NCBI RefSeq assembly: GCF_900102465.1
Contig: NZ_FNBW01000001.1
Location: forward strand, 186,557-250,556
Source of the DNA: Thalassobaculum litoreum DSM 18839
Lineage (GTDB): Bacteria > Pseudomonadota > Alphaproteobacteria > Thalassobaculales > Thalassobaculaceae
Direction of reading: 5' to 3'
Length of the DNA stretch: 64,000 nt
The translations under genes and the position numbers were made by a program. Position 1 is the first letter of the stretch. Each line of letters begins with the position of its first letter. Under the pieces are notes generated by a model. It was not told the DNA's origin and ran no database searches. It saw only the letters and a program-made list of their open reading frames with translations. This document shows, piece by piece, positions 1-8,478 of this stretch.

Positions 1-1607
1 AACGGGTCGGCGACGTGCGCCTGCTGCGCGCCGCCCAGTTCCCCGAGGATGGCGGTCCGACCGCCCACCCGGTGCGCCCCGACAGCTATATCGAGATCAA
101 CAACTTCTACACCGTCACGGTCTACGAGAAGGGGGCCGAGGTGGTGCGGATGATCCACTCCCTGCTCGGCGCCGAGGCCTACCGCAAGGGCATCGACCTC
201 TATGTCGAGCGCCATGACGGCCAGGCGGTGACCTGCGACGATTTCGTCGCCGCCATGCAGGATGCCAGCGGCATCGACCTGACCCGCTTCAAGCGCTGGT
301 ACGCCCAGGCCGGCACGCCGCGGGTCTCGGCCGATTGGCGCTACGACGAGGCCGCCCGCACCCTGACCCTCGACCTTGCCCAGACGACCGACCCGACCCC
401 TGGCCAGCCGGACAAGCAGCCGGTGGTTATCCCGTTGCGCACGGCGCTGATCGGCGAGAACGGCCAGCGCCTGCCGCTGACCGTCGACGGCGAGGAGAGC
501 GGCGACGAGACCGTGCTGGTGCTGGACGAGGCCGAGCGCCGCGTGACCTTCAGCGACGTGCCCAAGGGCGCGGTGCCGTCCCTGCTGCGCGGCTTCTCCG
601 CTCCGGTGAAGTTGGACGCCGCCTGGAGCGATGCCGATCTCGGCTTCCTGGCGGCAACCGACGACGACCCGTTCTCGCGCTGGGAGGCGCTGCAGACCCT
701 CGCCACCCGCGCCATCCTGGCTATGGTCGAGGCCAAGCGCGCCGGCCGACCGATGTCGCTGGACGCGGCGGTGGTCTCCGCCGTGCGCGACGGGCTGGAG
801 GACGCGCGGCTGGAGCCGGCCTTCCTGGCCGAACTGCTGGCACTGCCGGGCGAGTCCATGCTGGGGCAGGCGATGGATGTCTGGCATGTGGACGCGGTGC
901 ACGAGGCCCGCGAGGACGCGATCTGGACCCTGGGCGACACGCTGTTCGACACCTGGCTGGCGCTTTACGACCGGCTGTCCGGCGAGACGGCGGCAGACGA
1001 CCTCTCCACCGCCGCCATGGGGCGTCGGGCGCTGCGCAACCGGGCGCTGCAGTTCCTTGTCTCGTCCGGCCGGCCGGAAGGGCTGGCACGGGCGGCGGCG
1101 CAGGTGCAGGCGGCGGCGTCCATGACCGATGTCATGAGTGCGCTGGCGGCGCTGAACGACACCGATTGTCCGGAGCGTACCGAGGCGCTTCAGGCGTTCC
1201 ACGACCGCTGGCAGGACAACCCGCTGGTCCTCGACAAGTGGTTCACCCTGGAGGCGTCCTCCGCCCTGCCGGGCACGCTGGACCGGGTGAAGGAACTGCA
1301 GTCCCATCCGCGCTTCGATCCGAAGAACCCGAACCGCATCCGGGCGCTCGTGGGCGGCTTCACCATGGGCAACCCGGTGCGCTTCCACGCCAGTGACGGC
1401 TCCGGCTATGCGTTCCTGGCGGACGAGGTGCTGCGCATCGACCAGCTCAATCCGCAGATCGCCTCACGCCTGTGCCAGCCGCTGGTGCGCTGGCGCCGGT
1501 TCGACGGCGAGCGGGCCAAGGCGATGACCGGTGCCTTGCGCCGGATCGTCGAGCAGCCCACTCTGTCGAAGGACGTCTTCGAGATCGCCTCGAAGGGCCT
1601 GTCCTGA
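1..1607 (+). CDS. pepN: Aminopeptidase N (M1 family), C-terminal part, 5' truncated by window edge
   Basis: M1-family zinc metallopeptidase that removes N-terminal residues from peptides in the cytoplasm. The reading frame is open from the first bases (in frame from base 3), so the gene starts outside the window and the GTG at 15 is not its start. The visible part begins in the conserved stretch QFPEDGGPTAHPVRPDSYIE and continues through NNFYTVTVYEKGAEVVRM, which carries the transition-state tyrosine of PepN. After this come the beta domain and the long helical C-terminal domain typical of E. coli-type PepN. The GAMEN and HEXXH zinc motifs must lie upstream and cannot be checked. A short gap separates it from the following racemase-like gene. 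Identification is firm from the family signature. Confidence 0.95.
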   Translation, partial: RVGDVRLLRAAQFPEDGGPTAHPVRPDSYIEINNFYTVTVYEKGAEVVRMIHSLLGAEAYRKGIDLYVERHDGQAVTCDDFVAAMQDASGIDLTRFKRWYAQAGTPRVSADWRYDEAARTLTLDLAQTTDPTPGQPDKQPVVIPLRTALIGENGQRLPLTVDGEESGDETVLVLDEAERRVTFSDVPKGAVPSLLRGFSAPVKLDAAWSDADLGFLAATDDDPFSRWEALQTLATRAILAMVEAKRAGRPMSLDAAVVSAVRDGLEDARLEPAFLAELLALPGESMLGQAMDVWHVDAVHEAREDAIWTLGDTLFDTWLALYDRLSGETAADDLSTAAMGRRALRNRALQFLVSSGRPEGLARAAAQVQAAASMTDVMSALAALNDTDCPERTEALQAFHDRWQDNPLVLDKWFTLEASSALPGTLDRVKELQSHPRFDPKNPNRIRALVGGFTMGNPVRFHASDGSGYAFLADEVLRIDQLNPQIASRLCQPLVRWRRFDGERAKAMTGALRRIVEQPTLSKDVFEIASKGLS

Positions 1608-1634
1608 GATCCGCTCTCCCGTGAGGACCCCGCC

Positions 1635-2333
1635 ATGACCGGACGCATCATCGTCATCAATCCGAACTCCACCGAGGCCGTGACCGAGGCGATGGACCGC
1701 GCACTGGATCCGCTGCGCCTGGCCGGCGCGCCGGAGATCGAGAGCGTGACGAACGCCAACGGTCCGGCCGGGATCGAATGCCAGGCCCATGCCGACGACG
1801 TGTCGCGCGACATCCGCCGAATCATCGCCGAGCGCGATGCCGACGCGGCCGCCTTCGTCATCGCCTGCTTCTCCGATCCGGGCATTTACGCCGCCCGCGA
1901 GGCGACCAGCCGACCGGTCTTCGGAATCGCCGAGAGCGGGATGCTGACGGCCATGTCGCTGGGCGCCAAGGTCGGGGTGATCGCCATCCTCAGCCGCTCG
2001 GTGCCGCGCCACATGCGCTATTTCCGCGGCATCGGGGTGGAGGGAAGGGTGGCCGGCGACCGGGGCATCGAGCTCGGCGTCGTGGAACTGTCCGACGAGT
2101 CCAAGACCTTCGAGCGCATGGTTCAGGTCGGCACCACCCTGCGCGACACCGACGGCGCCAACGTCCTGGTCATGGGCTGTGCCGGCATGGCGCGCTACCG
2201 CGAGCGCCTCTCCGACCGGCTCGGCATCCCCGTGGTCGATCCGACCCAGGCGGCGGTCTCCATGGCGATCGGCGCGGTGATGCTGCGCCAGACCAACGGC
2301 CTTGCCGCCGCGCCGGCCATGGCTGCCGAATAA
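1635..2333 (+). CDS. Asp/Glu/hydantoin racemase family protein
   Basis: A 232-residue protein of the aspartate/glutamate/hydantoin racemase superfamily (HyuE-like), whose members are cofactor-independent two-cysteine racemases or isomerases. The N-terminus GRIIVINPNST is the family hallmark. The two catalytic cysteines are placed as expected: Cys78 in FVIACFSDPG and Cys182 in VMGCAGMARYR. The ATG at 1635 follows a GAGGA ribosome site. The next gene starts within or just after its 3' end, so the two are probably co-translated. That partner is a PuuE-like deacetylase, so a role in hydantoin, allantoin or a related cyclic-amide pathway is plausible. Maleate isomerase or another racemase activity is also possible; the substrate is not visible. 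Confidence 0.85.
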   Translation: MTGRIIVINPNSTEAVTEAMDRALDPLRLAGAPEIESVTNANGPAGIECQAHADDVSRDIRRIIAERDADAAAFVIACFSDPGIYAAREATSRPVFGIAESGMLTAMSLGAKVGVIAILSRSVPRHMRYFRGIGVEGRVAGDRGIELGVVELSDESKTFERMVQVGTTLRDTDGANVLVMGCAGMARYRERLSDRLGIPVVDPTQAAVSMAIGAVMLRQTNGLAAAPAMAAE

Positions 2334-2346
2334 GGCGCGCCGCCCG

Positions 2347-3234
2347 GTGCTCGCCGATCACGGCCGCTACGCCTATTCCGCCATCGAGAGCCGCGACGCA
2401 CCGGACTGGCCCGGCGGCAAGCGGCTGGCGGTCTATATTGCGCTGAACGTAGAGGTCTTCGGCTTCGGCGAGGGGCTGGGGGCGGAGCTGGCGCCGGGCG
2501 CGTCGGTCGGCATCCCGCAGCCCGACGTGCTGAATTACGCGTGGCGCGACTACGGCAACCGGGTCGGGGTTTGGCGGCTGCTCGACGAGTTCTACCGCCT
2601 GGAACTGCCGGTCAGCGTGCTCGCCAACAGCGAGACCTACACCGCCGCTCCCGGCATCATGGAGGCGTTCCGCAAGCGCGGCGACGAGGTGGTGGCCCAC
2701 GGCCGCACCAACTCCGAACGCCAGGGCGTGCTGGACGAGGCGGGCGAGCGGGCACTGATCGCCGAGACCACCGAGGTGATTGCGCGCGAGGAGGGGCGGC
2801 CGCCCAAGGGGTGGCTCGGCCCCTGGATCTCCCAGAGCCGCGCTACTCCGGACCTGCTGGCCGAGGCCGGCTACGACTACCTGCTGGACTGGTGCCATGA
2901 CGATCAGCCGGTCTGGATGGCGACCCGCGACGGCGGCCGCATCCTGTCGGTGCCCTATCCCCAGGAGCTGAACGACATTCCGGCGGTGGTCGCCCGCAAG
3001 GTCGAGGGCCGCGCCTTCGCCGAGATGATCATCGACGGGTTCGACGAGCAACTCGCGCAGTCCGCCAAGCAGCCGCTGGTGCTGGGGATCGCGCTGCACC
3101 CGTATATCGTCGGCCAGCCGCACCGGTTGCGGCCGCTGCGGGCGGCGTTGGAGCATATCGCGCGGCACCGCGACGAGATCTGGCTCTGCGAGGCGGGCGA
3201 GATCGCCGCGCATTGGCGGGAACAGGCGGGGTAG
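2347..3234 (+). CDS. Polysaccharide deacetylase family protein (PuuE allantoinase-like)
   Basis: A member of the NodB-type carbohydrate esterase 4 superfamily, in the subgroup with metal-independent PuuE allantoinase and its relatives. It shows the subgroup pattern GRYAYSAI near the N-terminus, then LAVYIALNVEVF, VSVLANSET and VVAHGRTNS, and ends with ALHPYIVGQPHR. The frame is open from a TTG at 2302 that overlaps the racemase gene. The GTG at 2347 is preferred: it has AAGG about 10 bases upstream and puts the conserved DHGRY motif close to the start, as in relatives. Linkage to a hydantoin-racemase-like gene suggests cyclic ureide or amide hydrolysis. The exact substrate is inferred only. 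Confidence 0.8.
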   Translation: MLADHGRYAYSAIESRDAPDWPGGKRLAVYIALNVEVFGFGEGLGAELAPGASVGIPQPDVLNYAWRDYGNRVGVWRLLDEFYRLELPVSVLANSETYTAAPGIMEAFRKRGDEVVAHGRTNSERQGVLDEAGERALIAETTEVIAREEGRPPKGWLGPWISQSRATPDLLAEAGYDYLLDWCHDDQPVWMATRDGGRILSVPYPQELNDIPAVVARKVEGRAFAEMIIDGFDEQLAQSAKQPLVLGIALHPYIVGQPHRLRPLRAALEHIARHRDEIWLCEAGEIAAHWREQAG

Positions 3235-3403
3235 GCCTGGCGCTCACCGGGACGACGATCGGATTCTAAACCCCCACCCGTCATCCCGCACGGCCCCGGA
3301 CTTGATCCAGGCGCGGGCCGGAACCCAGCTCGAACGCTCAGGGGCGGCGCTTCGACGCGCCCGGGTGGGGTTGCTTAGGGGAAGTCTATGGAAACGGAGC
3401 TCG
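3235..3403. other. Intergenic spacer between convergent genes
   Basis: It contains a GTCATCCCG...CTTGATCC type stretch near 3272-3306, of the kind found in scattered alphaproteobacterial intergenic repeats. No gene or clear terminator is visible. Confidence 0.4.
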
Positions 3404-3646
3404 CTACCCGAAGGCCTTGAACGTGATCAGGGTGAAGGTGTCCTTCACCCCGGGCAGGGTCTGGACGTTTTCGGTGACAAAGCGGCCGATATCGTGGTCG
3501 TCGCCGAGATAGCATTTCATCAGCAAGTCGTACTGGCCCGAGGTCGAGTAGACCTCGGAGACCTCCTCCACGTCGAGCACGGCGGCGTCGGCCACGTCAT
3601 AGGCCTTGCCGAGCTCGCATTTGACCTGGATGAAGATGGTTTGCAT
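3404..3646 (-). CDS. Stand-alone Lrp/AsnC ligand-binding (RAM) domain protein
   Basis: An 80-residue protein consisting only of the AsnC_trans_reg (RAM) effector domain, beginning MQTIFIQVKCELGKAYDVAD and ending TLITFKAFG. Full Lrp/AsnC regulators are about 150 residues with an N-terminal helix-turn-helix; here no DNA-binding part is present and none can be read upstream in another frame. Stand-alone RAM proteins form oligomeric rings that bind amino acids and may modulate full-length Lrp proteins or enzymes. The helicase gene lies downstream on the same strand, about 125 bases on. A co-transcript is possible but not shown. Confidence 0.85.
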   Translation of the reverse strand: MQTIFIQVKCELGKAYDVADAAVLDVEEVSEVYSTSGQYDLLMKCYLGDDHDIGRFVTENVQTLPGVKDTFTLITFKAFG

Positions 3647-3771
3647 GTCGGGTCACCGCGCGTTGCCGTCCACCGTCGAACCGGGGCGACCGCAGGATCG
3701 GTCAGCGGCCGGTTCGAATCAAGGGGCGGAACGGGAAACTGCCGTCTTGGAAACGACAGGGGAAGGGCGGC

Positions 3772-5319
3772 TCAGCCGCCCATCGCCTTCTTGGGCACCG
3801 GGCGCAGCACGAACGCCGGTACATCGTCGCCGAACCCGACCACACGCGAGCTGTCGTCGCGACCGCCGCGCCGGCGCTTGTCCGGGAACTGCTCGACCAC
3901 GCCACCGCCGGTGACCGACGGCTCCCGCTCGGTCTTGGCAACAGGGGCTTCGTTCTGGGGCGCTGCCTCCTTCTGGGGGGCGGCGCCCTTCTGCTGAGCC
4001 GTGTCCTTGCCGGCGGACCTGCGGCCGCCGCGGGACCGGCGCGAACGCTTCTCGCCCTCGGGCTTCTCCTCGGCCGCGGCGGTCGGACGCGTGTCCTCGG
4101 CTGCCTCAGGTGCGGCCTCGGGCTTCGCCTTATTCCTGGCGTTGTCGGCCTTCTTGGGGGCGGACTTCGCGGAAGCGCCGACCGGGTTGCCGTCCGCGTC
4201 GATCTCCGGGATGTCCTTCTTGATCAGGCGATGGACGGCAGCCAGGAACTTGGAGTCGTCCGACGTCGTCAGCGTGAAGGCGCGTCCGGTCATGCCGGCG
4301 CGGCCGGTACGGCCGATCCGGTGGATGTAGTCCTCGGCGTTGGACGGCACGTCGAAGTTGAAGACGTGGCTCAGCCCCTTGATGTCGAGGCCGCGCGCGG
4401 CGACGTCGCTGCACACCACCAGGCGGGCTTCGTTGTTCTTGAACTTCTTCAGGGTCTCCATGCGCGCCGGCTGGGTCATGTCGCCGTGCAGCTGCACTGC
4501 GTCGAAGCCATGGCGCACCAGGGACCGGTGCAGGACGCCGATATCGCGCTTGCGGTTGCAGAAGATCAGCGCGCTTTCGACGTTCTCGCGGTTGATGATG
4601 TTGCGCAGGACGTCGCGCTTGTCCTTGGGATCGCAGCGCACCAGGTGCTGGGCGACAGTGTCTGCCGTGGAGGTCGGCGGGGCGACGGTCACTTCCTTCG
4701 GATTCATCAGGAACTTGTCGGCGATGCGCTTGATCTCCGGCGCCATGGTGGCGGAGAAGAACAGGGTCTGCCGGATGGTCGGCAGCAGCGACACGATCCG
4801 CTCGACATCGGGGATGAACCCCATGTCCAGCATGCGGTCGGCCTCGTCGATGACCAGCACCTTGACGTCGGTCAGCAGCACCTTGCCCCGCTCGAAATGG
4901 TCGAGCAGGCGGCCTGGCGTGGCGATCAGCACATCGACGCCACGGTCCAGCTTGGACTCCTGATCGTCGAAGGATACACCCCCGATCAGCAGCGCCATCG
5001 TCAGCTTGGTGTTGGCACCGTACTTGGTGAAGTTCTCCGACACCTGGGCAGCAAGCTCCCGGGTCGGCGCGATGATCAACGAGCGCGGCATGCGCGCCTT
5101 GGCGCGGCCTGCCGACAGGATGTCGATCATCGGAAGGGTAAAGGACGCCGTCTTGCCCGTGCCCGTCTGCGCGCATCCCAGCACGTCGCGGCCCATCAGG
5201 ACATAAGGGATCGCCTTTTCCTGGATCGGGGTTGGGGTGGCGTAACCGGCTGAGGTAACAGCCTCAACAATCTCGTCCGAAAGGCCGAGATCGGCGAATG
5301 TTTTTTGTGTGTCTGACAT
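3772..5319 (-). CDS. DEAD-box ATP-dependent RNA helicase (RhlE-like)
   Basis: A 515-residue cytoplasmic DEAD-box RNA helicase, probably involved in ribosome assembly, RNA turnover or cold adaptation. Motifs appear in order: Q motif region FADLGLSDEIVEAV with TPTPIQ (8-34), Walker A AQTGTGKT (50-57), PTRELA, TPGRLLD, DEAD (158-161), SAT (189-191), ARGLDIKG and HRIGRTGRAG. After about residue 370 a low-complexity Lys/Ala/Glu and Arg-rich tail leads to a conserved C-terminal GFGDDVPAFVLRPV, typical of alphaproteobacterial RhlE-like proteins. It is transcribed divergently from the isochorismatase-like gene across a short, relatively AT-rich region. Confidence 0.95.
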   Translation of the reverse strand: MSDTQKTFADLGLSDEIVEAVTSAGYATPTPIQEKAIPYVLMGRDVLGCAQTGTGKTASFTLPMIDILSAGRAKARMPRSLIIAPTRELAAQVSENFTKYGANTKLTMALLIGGVSFDDQESKLDRGVDVLIATPGRLLDHFERGKVLLTDVKVLVIDEADRMLDMGFIPDVERIVSLLPTIRQTLFFSATMAPEIKRIADKFLMNPKEVTVAPPTSTADTVAQHLVRCDPKDKRDVLRNIINRENVESALIFCNRKRDIGVLHRSLVRHGFDAVQLHGDMTQPARMETLKKFKNNEARLVVCSDVAARGLDIKGLSHVFNFDVPSNAEDYIHRIGRTGRAGMTGRAFTLTTSDDSKFLAAVHRLIKKDIPEIDADGNPVGASAKSAPKKADNARNKAKPEAAPEAAEDTRPTAAAEEKPEGEKRSRRSRGGRRSAGKDTAQQKGAAPQKEAAPQNEAPVAKTEREPSVTGGGVVEQFPDKRRRGGRDDSSRVVGFGDDVPAFVLRPVPKKAMGG

Positions 5320-5393
5320 GTCGGCTTAGGTTGTGGACTCTTCCGGTATCGTCCCGGTCGAGATGCGAGCGGACTATAAGGACAAAACCTTTC

Positions 5394-6002
5394 ATGTCAA
5401 TCCAAGAGACGCTGAAAGGCGCGGATTCATTGGCGATTAACGCAATTGACCGGATGTCATGTCCGGCTAAGTCTTGTTTCGTTCTTGTGATCGACGCCCA
5501 AGCCCGTCTGGTTCCGGCGATTTCGCAGAGGGATGACCTGGTTGCGGCCATGGATCGCCTGACCCGCGCCGCCCGGATTCTCGGCGTTCCGATCCGCGCC
5601 ACCGAGCATTGTCCGGAGGCGATCGGGGCGACGGTTTCGCCGCTCGTCGACCGCCTCGGGTCGCACGAGGTCCTGGCCAAGCGTCATTTCGACGCGACCC
5701 GGGAGCCTGGGCTGGCCGATGCGCTGTCGGCGCTGGAACGGCCGATCGCCGTGGTGGCGGGGGTGGAAGCCCATGTCTGCGTCGCCCAGACCGTCCTCGG
5801 GCTCGGCCGGCTGGGCTGGCGGGTGGCGGTGGTCGAGGATGCCTGCGGCAGCCGCCGGCCGGAGGACAGGGCCGTCGGTCTCGCCCGGCTGCGCGCCGCG
5901 GGGGCGGTGCCGGTGACCGTGGAGGCGCTGATCTTCGAATGGCTGGAGAACGCGGACCACCCGGCGTTCCGCGAGGCACTGGCGATCGTCAAGGAGAGTT
6001 GA
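5394..6002 (+). CDS. Isochorismatase-family cysteine hydrolase
   Basis: A 202-residue hydrolase of the isochorismatase-like fold (YcaC/nicotinamidase superfamily). The Asp-Lys-Cys triad is visible: Asp34 in LVIDAQARL, Lys in LAKRHFDA, and the nucleophilic Cys in GVEAHVCVAQT. ATG 5394 is chosen, with an AAGGA about 15 bases upstream; an internal ATG at 5454 would remove 20 poorly conserved residues and cannot be excluded. Longer in-frame extension overlaps the divergent helicase gene and is unlikely. The gene ends directly against the convergent flavodoxin-like gene with no spacer. Substrate unknown. Confidence 0.88.
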   Translation: MSIQETLKGADSLAINAIDRMSCPAKSCFVLVIDAQARLVPAISQRDDLVAAMDRLTRAARILGVPIRATEHCPEAIGATVSPLVDRLGSHEVLAKRHFDATREPGLADALSALERPIAVVAGVEAHVCVAQTVLGLGRLGWRVAVVEDACGSRRPEDRAVGLARLRAAGAVPVTVEALIFEWLENADHPAFREALAIVKES

Positions 6003-6485
6003 CTACAGAACACCGGCCTCCAGTCCGGCGGCCAGGTACAGGCCGAGCTCGCGGGCCCGCTCGAGGAACGCCTCGTCCCAATCGCCGCGGCACAGCAGCG
6101 GTTCCTGCACCGCCTTCCAGCGCAGGCCGGTGACGATGGTCTCCACCCCGCGCCGTGTGCCGGTGCCGTCATGGCCGGCGCGGATGTACAGCGCATAGGG
6201 CCGGCCCTGGGTTTCCTCCAGGCAGGGGTAGTAGCAGCGGTCGAAGAAGTCCTTCAGCGCGCCGCTCATGTAGCCGAGGTTCTCGGTCGTCCCCAGGATG
6301 ATGGCGTCGGCAGCCAGCACATGTTCCGGCGTGGTGTCGAACGGCGACAGCACGACCACCTCGACCCCGTCCACGTCCTCGCTCCGCGCGCCTTCGACCA
6401 CCGCGTCGCGCAGCCGCCGCGTGTTCGGCGAGGGGGCATGGGCAACGATCAGCAGGCATTTGCGCTCGGTCATGGTCGACGGCAT
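6003..6485 (-). CDS. Flavodoxin-family / NADPH-dependent FMN reductase-like protein
   Basis: A 160-residue flavodoxin-fold protein. LLIVAHAPSPNTRRL near the N-terminus matches the phosphate-binding loop of FMN flavodoxin-like proteins, and GTTENLGYMSGALKDFFDRC is the typical second FMN loop of the NADPH-dependent FMN reductase group. It is a cytoplasmic electron carrier or quinone/azo reductase of unknown target. It is convergent with the isochorismatase-like gene: the two stop codons abut at 6002/6003. An alternative start at the second Met (residue 5) is equally plausible. Confidence 0.85.
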   Translation of the reverse strand: MPSTMTERKCLLIVAHAPSPNTRRLRDAVVEGARSEDVDGVEVVVLSPFDTTPEHVLAADAIILGTTENLGYMSGALKDFFDRCYYPCLEETQGRPYALYIRAGHDGTGTRRGVETIVTGLRWKAVQEPLLCRGDWDEAFLERARELGLYLAAGLEAGVL

Positions 6486-6585
6486 TGCATCACAGGAGCC
6501 GGAAGGTCAACGTGTCGTCGCCCGGATGCCCGCCGGCACGCCCGAAAATTGGATCGTGGGACGGGCGCCGGAGGGAGAGACCGAC

Positions 6586-7323
6586 ATGACCTACTGCCTT
6601 GGCATCCTCCTGCCGGAGGGCCTCGTGCTCGCTTCCGACTCCCGAACCAACGCCGGCGTCGACCAGATCGCCACCGTGCGAAAGCTCGCGATCCTGGAGA
6701 ACCCGGACAAGGCGGTCATCGCCCTGATGTCCGCCGGCAACCTCGCCACCACCCAGACCGTGGTCACCACGCTGAAACAGGCGGCCGGCACCGGCACGCC
6801 CGACCGCGACCTGTTCCTGCATAATTCCATGTTCGACGTGGCCCAGACCGTCGGCGGCTTGCTGCGCCGGATCCTGGAGCGCGACGGGCCATACGTGGAG
6901 CGATTCGGCGACCCGAACGGCACCTTCCTGCTGGCCGGTCAGATCCGGGGCGAGCCGCCGCGGCTGTTCCAGGTCTATTCCGCCGGCAATTTCGTGGAGG
7001 CGACACCGCGCAATCACTACCTCCAGATCGGCGAGACCAAGTACGGCAAGCCGATCCTCGACCGCGCCCTGCGCTTCGACAACGGGCTAGCCCGGGCGGC
7101 CAAGCTGGCGCTGATCTCCTTCGACGCGACGATCCGAAGCAACCTGTCGGTCGGCCCGCCGATCGACGTGCTGTGCTACCAGACCGACAGTTTCTCCACG
7201 CGCAACCTGATCAAGTACAAGAACAGCGACCCGTACTTCACCGAGCTGAAGCAGCGCTATTCGGACGGCATCCAGGCCACGGTGGACGCCATCCCGGAAC
7301 CGAGGCTGTGTCCGGAGGGGTGA
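6586..7323 (+). CDS. Anbu proteasome-type protease (ancestral beta subunit)
   Basis: A 245-residue Ntn-hydrolase of the bacterial Anbu/proteasome-type peptidase family (COG3484 type). Translation starts MTYCLGILLPEG, so removal of Met would expose Thr as the N-terminal nucleophile, as in proteasome beta subunits. GLVLASDSRTNAGVDQ is the characteristic following strand. ATG 6586 has a GGAGGGAGAGA ribosome site, whereas the frame extends much further upstream without sense. Anbu genes in other proteobacteria usually sit beside ATP-grasp, circularly permuted ATP-grasp, alpha-E and transglutaminase-like genes. None is here; the neighbours are a flavodoxin-like gene and an RNA methyltransferase operon. 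Confidence 0.9.
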   Translation: MTYCLGILLPEGLVLASDSRTNAGVDQIATVRKLAILENPDKAVIALMSAGNLATTQTVVTTLKQAAGTGTPDRDLFLHNSMFDVAQTVGGLLRRILERDGPYVERFGDPNGTFLLAGQIRGEPPRLFQVYSAGNFVEATPRNHYLQIGETKYGKPILDRALRFDNGLARAAKLALISFDATIRSNLSVGPPIDVLCYQTDSFSTRNLIKYKNSDPYFTELKQRYSDGIQATVDAIPEPRLCPEG

Positions 7324-7374
7324 GGGGGCGGTGACAGTCAACCTGGTGCACCAACCCGTCCAACTCTCCCCGTC

Positions 7375-7394
7375 GTCCTGATGACGATCAGGAC
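7375..7394. repeat. Small hairpin in spacer upstream of methyltransferase operon
   Basis: GTCCTGAT at 7375-7382 and ATCAGGAC at 7387-7394 form a perfect 8-bp stem with a GACG loop. A related CACCCTGAGGACCGTCAGGAT sequence follows at about 7424-7444. No T-run follows, so this is more like an intergenic repeat unit than a strong terminator. Confidence 0.5.
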
Positions 7395-7587
7395 CATGCG
7401 GCCTCCCTCTCCACCTCTCCCGTCACCCTGAGGACCGTCAGGATCGGAAGCCGGTACCGCGGATAGGTCTGAAGCTCGGTCCTGATTTGCATCGGGACGA
7501 CGGCGCCGGGGACTGCTGCCGAGCGGTTTGGATTTCGGCCCCGCCGGCGCTATTGTCCGGCCCGTCGCAACCCGCCGGATTTTCCAC

Positions 7588-8478
7588 GTGCCGACCCTGT
7601 CTTCCTCCGAAACGCTCGTCGCCGAGCCCTGGCGCGACTACGCTCTGCTGGACAGCGGCGAGGGTCGAAAGCTGGAGCGCTTCGGCGCCCGCATCCTCGA
7701 CCGGCCGGACAGCCAGGCGCTGTGGGCGCGCAGCCAGCCGACCGAGGCCTGGGACGCCGCCGATGCCCGCTTCACCGGCGGCAAGGACGAGGAAGGCCAG
7801 GGCAACTGGGACATCCTCAAACGCCACGCCGACGGTACCTGGCCGCTGACCTATGGCGACGTGCGCTGCGAGGCGCAGCTCTCCGGCTTCCGCCATGTGG
7901 GCATCTTTCCCGAGCAGCGGGTGCACTGGGACTTCATGGAAGAACGCGTGGGGCCGGAGTTCAGCCTGCTGAACCTGTTCGGCTATACCGGCCTCGCCTC
8001 GCTGCTGCCGGCGGCGAAGGGGGCGAAGGTCACCCATGTGGATGCGTCGAAGAAGGCGATCGCCTGGGCCCGCACCAACCAGGAGGCGTCGGGCATGGCC
8101 GAGGCGCCGGTGCGCTGGATCTGCGACGATGCCGCCCGCTTCGCCGCCCGGGAGGTACGGCGCGGCAACCGCTACGACGGCATCGTGCTCGACCCGCCGA
8201 AATACGGCCGCGGCCCGAAGAACGAGATCTGGCGCCTGGAGGAACAGTTGCCGACCCTGCTGGCCGATGTGCGGGCGATGCTGGACGGCGGATCGTCCTT
8301 CATGGTGCTGACCGCCTATGCCACCCACCTGTCGGCGATCACCCTGCGCCGGCTGGTCGAGGATGCGCTGGCCGGGCTGGGCGGTGCGATCACCCATGGC
8401 GAGATGACCATCCGGGAGGAGGGCAGCGGCCGGCTGCTGCCGACCTCGCTGTTCGTGCGGTGGGACCGCCATGGCTGA
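7588..8478 (+). CDS. Class I SAM-dependent RNA methyltransferase (RlmI/RlmK-like)
   Basis: A Rossmann-fold methyltransferase of about 296 residues. Motif I is LLNLFGYTGLASL, motif II lies in VTHVDASKKAIAW, and motif IV is VLDPPKYGRG, the DPP[KR] form of rRNA methyltransferases related to RlmI and RlmL/K. The N-terminus DYALLDSGEGRKLERFG is typical of this alphaproteobacterial group. The frame opens at a TTG at 7528; the GTG at 7588 is preferred because relatives begin shortly before the DYALLDSG motif, though neither start has a strong ribosome site. It is the first of four consecutive RNA methyltransferase genes and overlaps the next by 8 bases. The modified nucleotide is not known. Confidence 0.85.
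   Translation: MPTLSSSETLVAEPWRDYALLDSGEGRKLERFGARILDRPDSQALWARSQPTEAWDAADARFTGGKDEEGQGNWDILKRHADGTWPLTYGDVRCEAQLSGFRHVGIFPEQRVHWDFMEERVGPEFSLLNLFGYTGLASLLPAAKGAKVTHVDASKKAIAWARTNQEASGMAEAPVRWICDDAARFAAREVRRGNRYDGIVLDPPKYGRGPKNEIWRLEEQLPTLLADVRAMLDGGSSFMVLTAYATHLSAITLRRLVEDALAGLGGAITHGEMTIREEGSGRLLPTSLFVRWDRHG

Noticed and set aside
3701-3730. GGTTCGAATC motif suggesting a tRNA T-arm
   Set aside because: The flanks do not form a T-stem (GGCCG against TCAAG) and no acceptor or anticodon stems fit.
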